The notes under the pieces: generated by a model
The model's database searches: none
Told to the model about the DNA's origin: nothing
Seen by the model: the letters and a program-made list of their open reading frames with translations, nothing else
Position numbers and translations under genes: made by a program
NCBI RefSeq assembly: GCF_001705665.1
Contig: NZ_MDHA01000089.1
Location: 1-64,000, forward strand
Reading direction: 5' to 3'
Source of the DNA: Thioclava sp. SK-1
Lineage (GTDB): Bacteria > Pseudomonadota > Alphaproteobacteria > Rhodobacterales > Rhodobacteraceae
Length of the DNA stretch: 64,000 nucleotides
In this document: piece by piece, positions 62,383 to 64,000 of the stretch
Layout: every line of letters begins with the position of its first letter
Position numbering within the stretch: position 1 is the first letter of the stretch

Positions 62383-63576
62383 TCAGGAAAACGCCTGAAT
62401 ATCGGTGATCGCGCGCCCCAGGATCAACGCGTGAACGTCATGCGTGCCCTCATATGTGTTGACGGTTTCAAGGTTCTGCGCGTGCCGCATCACGTGGTAC
62501 CCGATCTGAATGCCGTTGCCGCCATGCATATCCCGGGCGATGCGAGCAATTTCCAAGGCTTTGCCGCAATTGTTGCGTTTGATCAGTGAGATCATCTCCG
62601 GTGCGAAACGGTCTTGATCAAACAGATGCCCCACCCGCAAACAGGCCTGTAGGCCCAGCGAGATTTCGGTTTGCATGTCGGCAAGCTTCTTTTGGTACAG
62701 CTGCGTCGCGGCCAGCGGGCGGTTGAATTGCTTCCGGTCCAGACCATATTGCCGCGCCCGGACAAAGCAATCCTCGGCGGCGCCCATCACCCCCCATGCA
62801 ATGCCATAGCGTGCACGGTTCAAACAACCGAATGGACCGCCCATGCCCGATACATTCGGCAGCAAGGCCTCTTCACCCACTTCAACATTTTGCATCACGA
62901 TTTCGCCGGTGATCGACGCACGCAAGCTGAGCTTGCCGCCAATTTTCGGTGCGGACAGCCCTTTCATTCCCTTGTCCAAGATGAAACCGCGTACCTTGCC
63001 ACCATGGGCTTCGGATTTCGCCCAGACAACGAATACATCCGCAATCGGTGCATTCGAGATCCACATTTTCGACCCGTTCAGAACATAGCCACCTTCAGTT
63101 TTCACCGCACGGGTGGTCATGCCTGCAGGATCCGATCCCGCGTCAGGTTCGGTCAGGCCGAAACACCCGATCCATTCCCCCGATGCCAGCTTCGGGAGAT
63201 ATTTTTTACGCTGAATATCAGATCCATAGGCATGAATCGGATACATGACCAAAGAGGACTGCACCGACATCATTGACCGATAGCCACTGTCGATCCGCTC
63301 CACTTCACGCGCAACCAGACCATAGCTGACATAATTCGCGCCAGTGCCCCCGAATTCCTCCGGGATGGTCACGCCCAGAAGCCCGGCCCCGCCCATTTCC
63401 CGAAAAATCTCCGGGTCGGTCTCTTCGTTTAAATAGGCGTCTTCAACGCGCGGCAGCAGCCGATCTTCGCAAAAGGCGCGCGCAGCGTCAGAGATCATCT
63501 GCTCATCTTGTGTCAGCTGATCCGTCAGTAAAAACGGGTCCGCCCAATTAAATGCGATACCTTTATGCGACGCCAT
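62383..63576 (-). CDS. gcdH: Glutaryl-CoA dehydrogenase
   Basis: This 397-residue acyl-CoA dehydrogenase has [17 protein letters not shown] at the N-terminus, [38 protein letters not shown], and the catalytic Glu near 376 in [19 protein letters not shown], all typical of GcdH. It oxidises and decarboxylates glutaryl-CoA to crotonyl-CoA in lysine, tryptophan or glutarate breakdown. It leads the minus-strand operon and is divergent from a LysR gene. Confidence 0.93.
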   Translation of the reverse strand: MASHKGIAFNWADPFLLTDQLTQDEQMISDAARAFCEDRLLPRVEDAYLNEETDPEIFREMGGAGLLGVTIPEEFGGTGANYVSYGLVAREVERIDSGYRSMMSVQSSLVMYPIHAYGSDIQRKKYLPKLASGEWIGCFGLTEPDAGSDPAGMTTRAVKTEGGYVLNGSKMWISNAPIADVFVVWAKSEAHGGKVRGFILDKGMKGLSAPKIGGKLSLRASITGEIVMQNVEVGEEALLPNVSGMGGPFGCLNRARYGIAWGVMGAAEDCFVRARQYGLDRKQFNRPLAATQLYQKKLADMQTEISLGLQACLRVGHLFDQDRFAPEMISLIKRNNCGKALEIARIARDMHGGNGIQIGYHVMRHAQNLETVNTYEGTHDVHALILGRAITDIQAFS

Positions 63577-63619
63577 GCTTCCCCCTGAAATGTGACTGCC
63601 TGATTAGATCATGTATTTT

Positions 63620-63634
63620 ATGATGGAATATCAT
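63620..63634. promoter_or_regulatory. LysR-type binding box ATGAT-N5-ATCAT
   Basis: ATGAT at 63620-63624 and ATCAT at 63630-63634 form a perfect dyad; within it TGAT...ATCA at 63621-63633 fits the T-N11-A rule of LysR regulators. It lies between gcdH and its divergent LysR gene, where an activator would bind. Confidence 0.55.
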
Positions 63635-63692
63635 GCGAAATCAGACAATAAAAACAGAGTTTGTCGATCAAAACATTCACAAAAGGCATGAT

Positions 63693-64000
63693 ATGCGGCA
63701 GCGACGCTTTCTTCCATCAATCCGGGTTCTGCTGGCGTTTGACGCGGTGGTGCGGCATCGCTCTGTCACGGCAGCGGCGCAAGAACTGAGCTTGACGCAA
63801 TCCACGGTCAGTCGGCTGGTGCAGACATTGGAAGAACAGCTGGGCCGAGAACTGTTCTCGCGCCAGCGTAAGCGCCTGATCCCAAATGCCGCAGCGCTGA
63901 CTTATCAGAAAGAGATTGGCCGGGCGCTGGATCTTATTCAACACGCCAGCACATCGGTTGTGGTGAACCCGCAAGGTGGATCGTTGTCACTGGCCGTGCT
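63693..64000 (+). CDS. LysR-family regulator, 5' part only (GcdR-like position)
   Basis: The open frame from ATG 63693 continues to the window end. The first 102 residues have a LysR HTH: RVLLAFDAVVRHRSVTAAAQELSLTQSTVSRLVQTLEEQLGRELFSRQRKRL. AAAGG about 6 bases upstream is the ribosome binding site. It is divergent from gcdH and the CoA-transferase gene and probably activates them in response to glutarate. The ligand domain is outside the window. Confidence 0.85.
   Translation, partial: MRQRRFLPSIRVLLAFDAVVRHRSVTAAAQELSLTQSTVSRLVQTLEEQLGRELFSRQRKRLIPNAAALTYQKEIGRALDLIQHASTSVVVNPQGGSLSLAV

Noticed and set aside
1-64000. tRNA, rRNA, CRISPR arrays, prophage or replication origin
   Set aside because: I saw no cloverleaf with CCA-proximal stems, no regular spacer repeats, no phage structural genes and no DnaA-box or iteron cluster.

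Overview
The window comes from the chromosome, or a large replicon, of an alphaproteobacterium, most likely a marine member of the Rhodobacteraceae (roseobacter type). The reasons are three separate TRAP transporters, dense catabolic operons with 1-4 bp overlaps, alphaproteobacterial codon bias, and a pqqABCDE cluster together with a quinoprotein dehydrogenase. I see no rRNA, tRNA, CRISPR array or prophage. The only mobile DNA is decayed insertion-sequence material at 1-1441.

Region by region. (1) 1-1441: the 3' end of an IS3-family transposase abutting a broken IS21-family istA/istB pair. (2) 1695-4838: a complete pqqABCDE operon, including a 32-residue pqqA. (3) 4842-19277: a divergent gene group. 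On the minus strand are a double ABC ATPase, an Asp/Glu-racemase-like protein, a DapA-like aldolase, an atypical SDR, a MalY/PatB-like PLP enzyme and a GntR regulator. On the plus strand are a rhodanese, a peptide-type ABC binding protein and two permeases, a second binding-protein homologue without a signal peptide, a VOC protein, and a P-loop/FGE-fold fusion. (4) 19465-32946: a TAXI-TRAP transporter followed by a CoA-thioester catabolic operon (FadJ-like, enoyl-CoA hydratase-like, hydrolase, GST, CoA-transferase, carboxymuconolactone-decarboxylase family), a UTRA-type GntR regulator, a tannase/feruloyl-esterase, a flavin reductase and a serine-less alpha/beta-hydrolase. (5) 33169-35477: an orphan VgrG-PAAR pair. 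(6) 35716-47397: sugar-acid uptake and catabolism, with two DctPQM TRAP systems around a FadR-type regulator, an enolase-superfamily dehydratase, an SDR, a zinc alcohol dehydrogenase and an IlvD/Edd dehydratase. (7) 47489-49697: a divergent ampR-ampC beta-lactamase pair. (8) 49957-57533: a DCC protein, an ABC binding protein/FAD oxidase/haloacid dehalogenase operon with a LysR regulator, a SHOCT protein, and a Xre-family/RES toxin-antitoxin pair. (9) 57540-64000: HtpX, a small membrane protein plus a periplasmic PQQ dehydrogenase (which looks like a split membrane glucose-dehydrogenase type enzyme), and a glutarate module (CoA-transferase, glutaryl-CoA dehydrogenase, LysR).

How the parts may work together. 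The pqq operon supplies the cofactor for the quinoprotein at 59-61 kb, which could feed sugar acids to the TRAP/dehydratase cluster at 36-47 kb. Several intergenic regions between 11 and 30 kb carry AT-rich palindromes resembling TGATATATCA, which may be operators of the GntR regulators here. In the four transport operons where a binding-protein gene precedes its permease genes, a hairpin lies in the intercistronic gap. The least explained part is the 12-19 kb operon with its leaderless binding-protein homologue and the NTPase-FGE-fold fusion.
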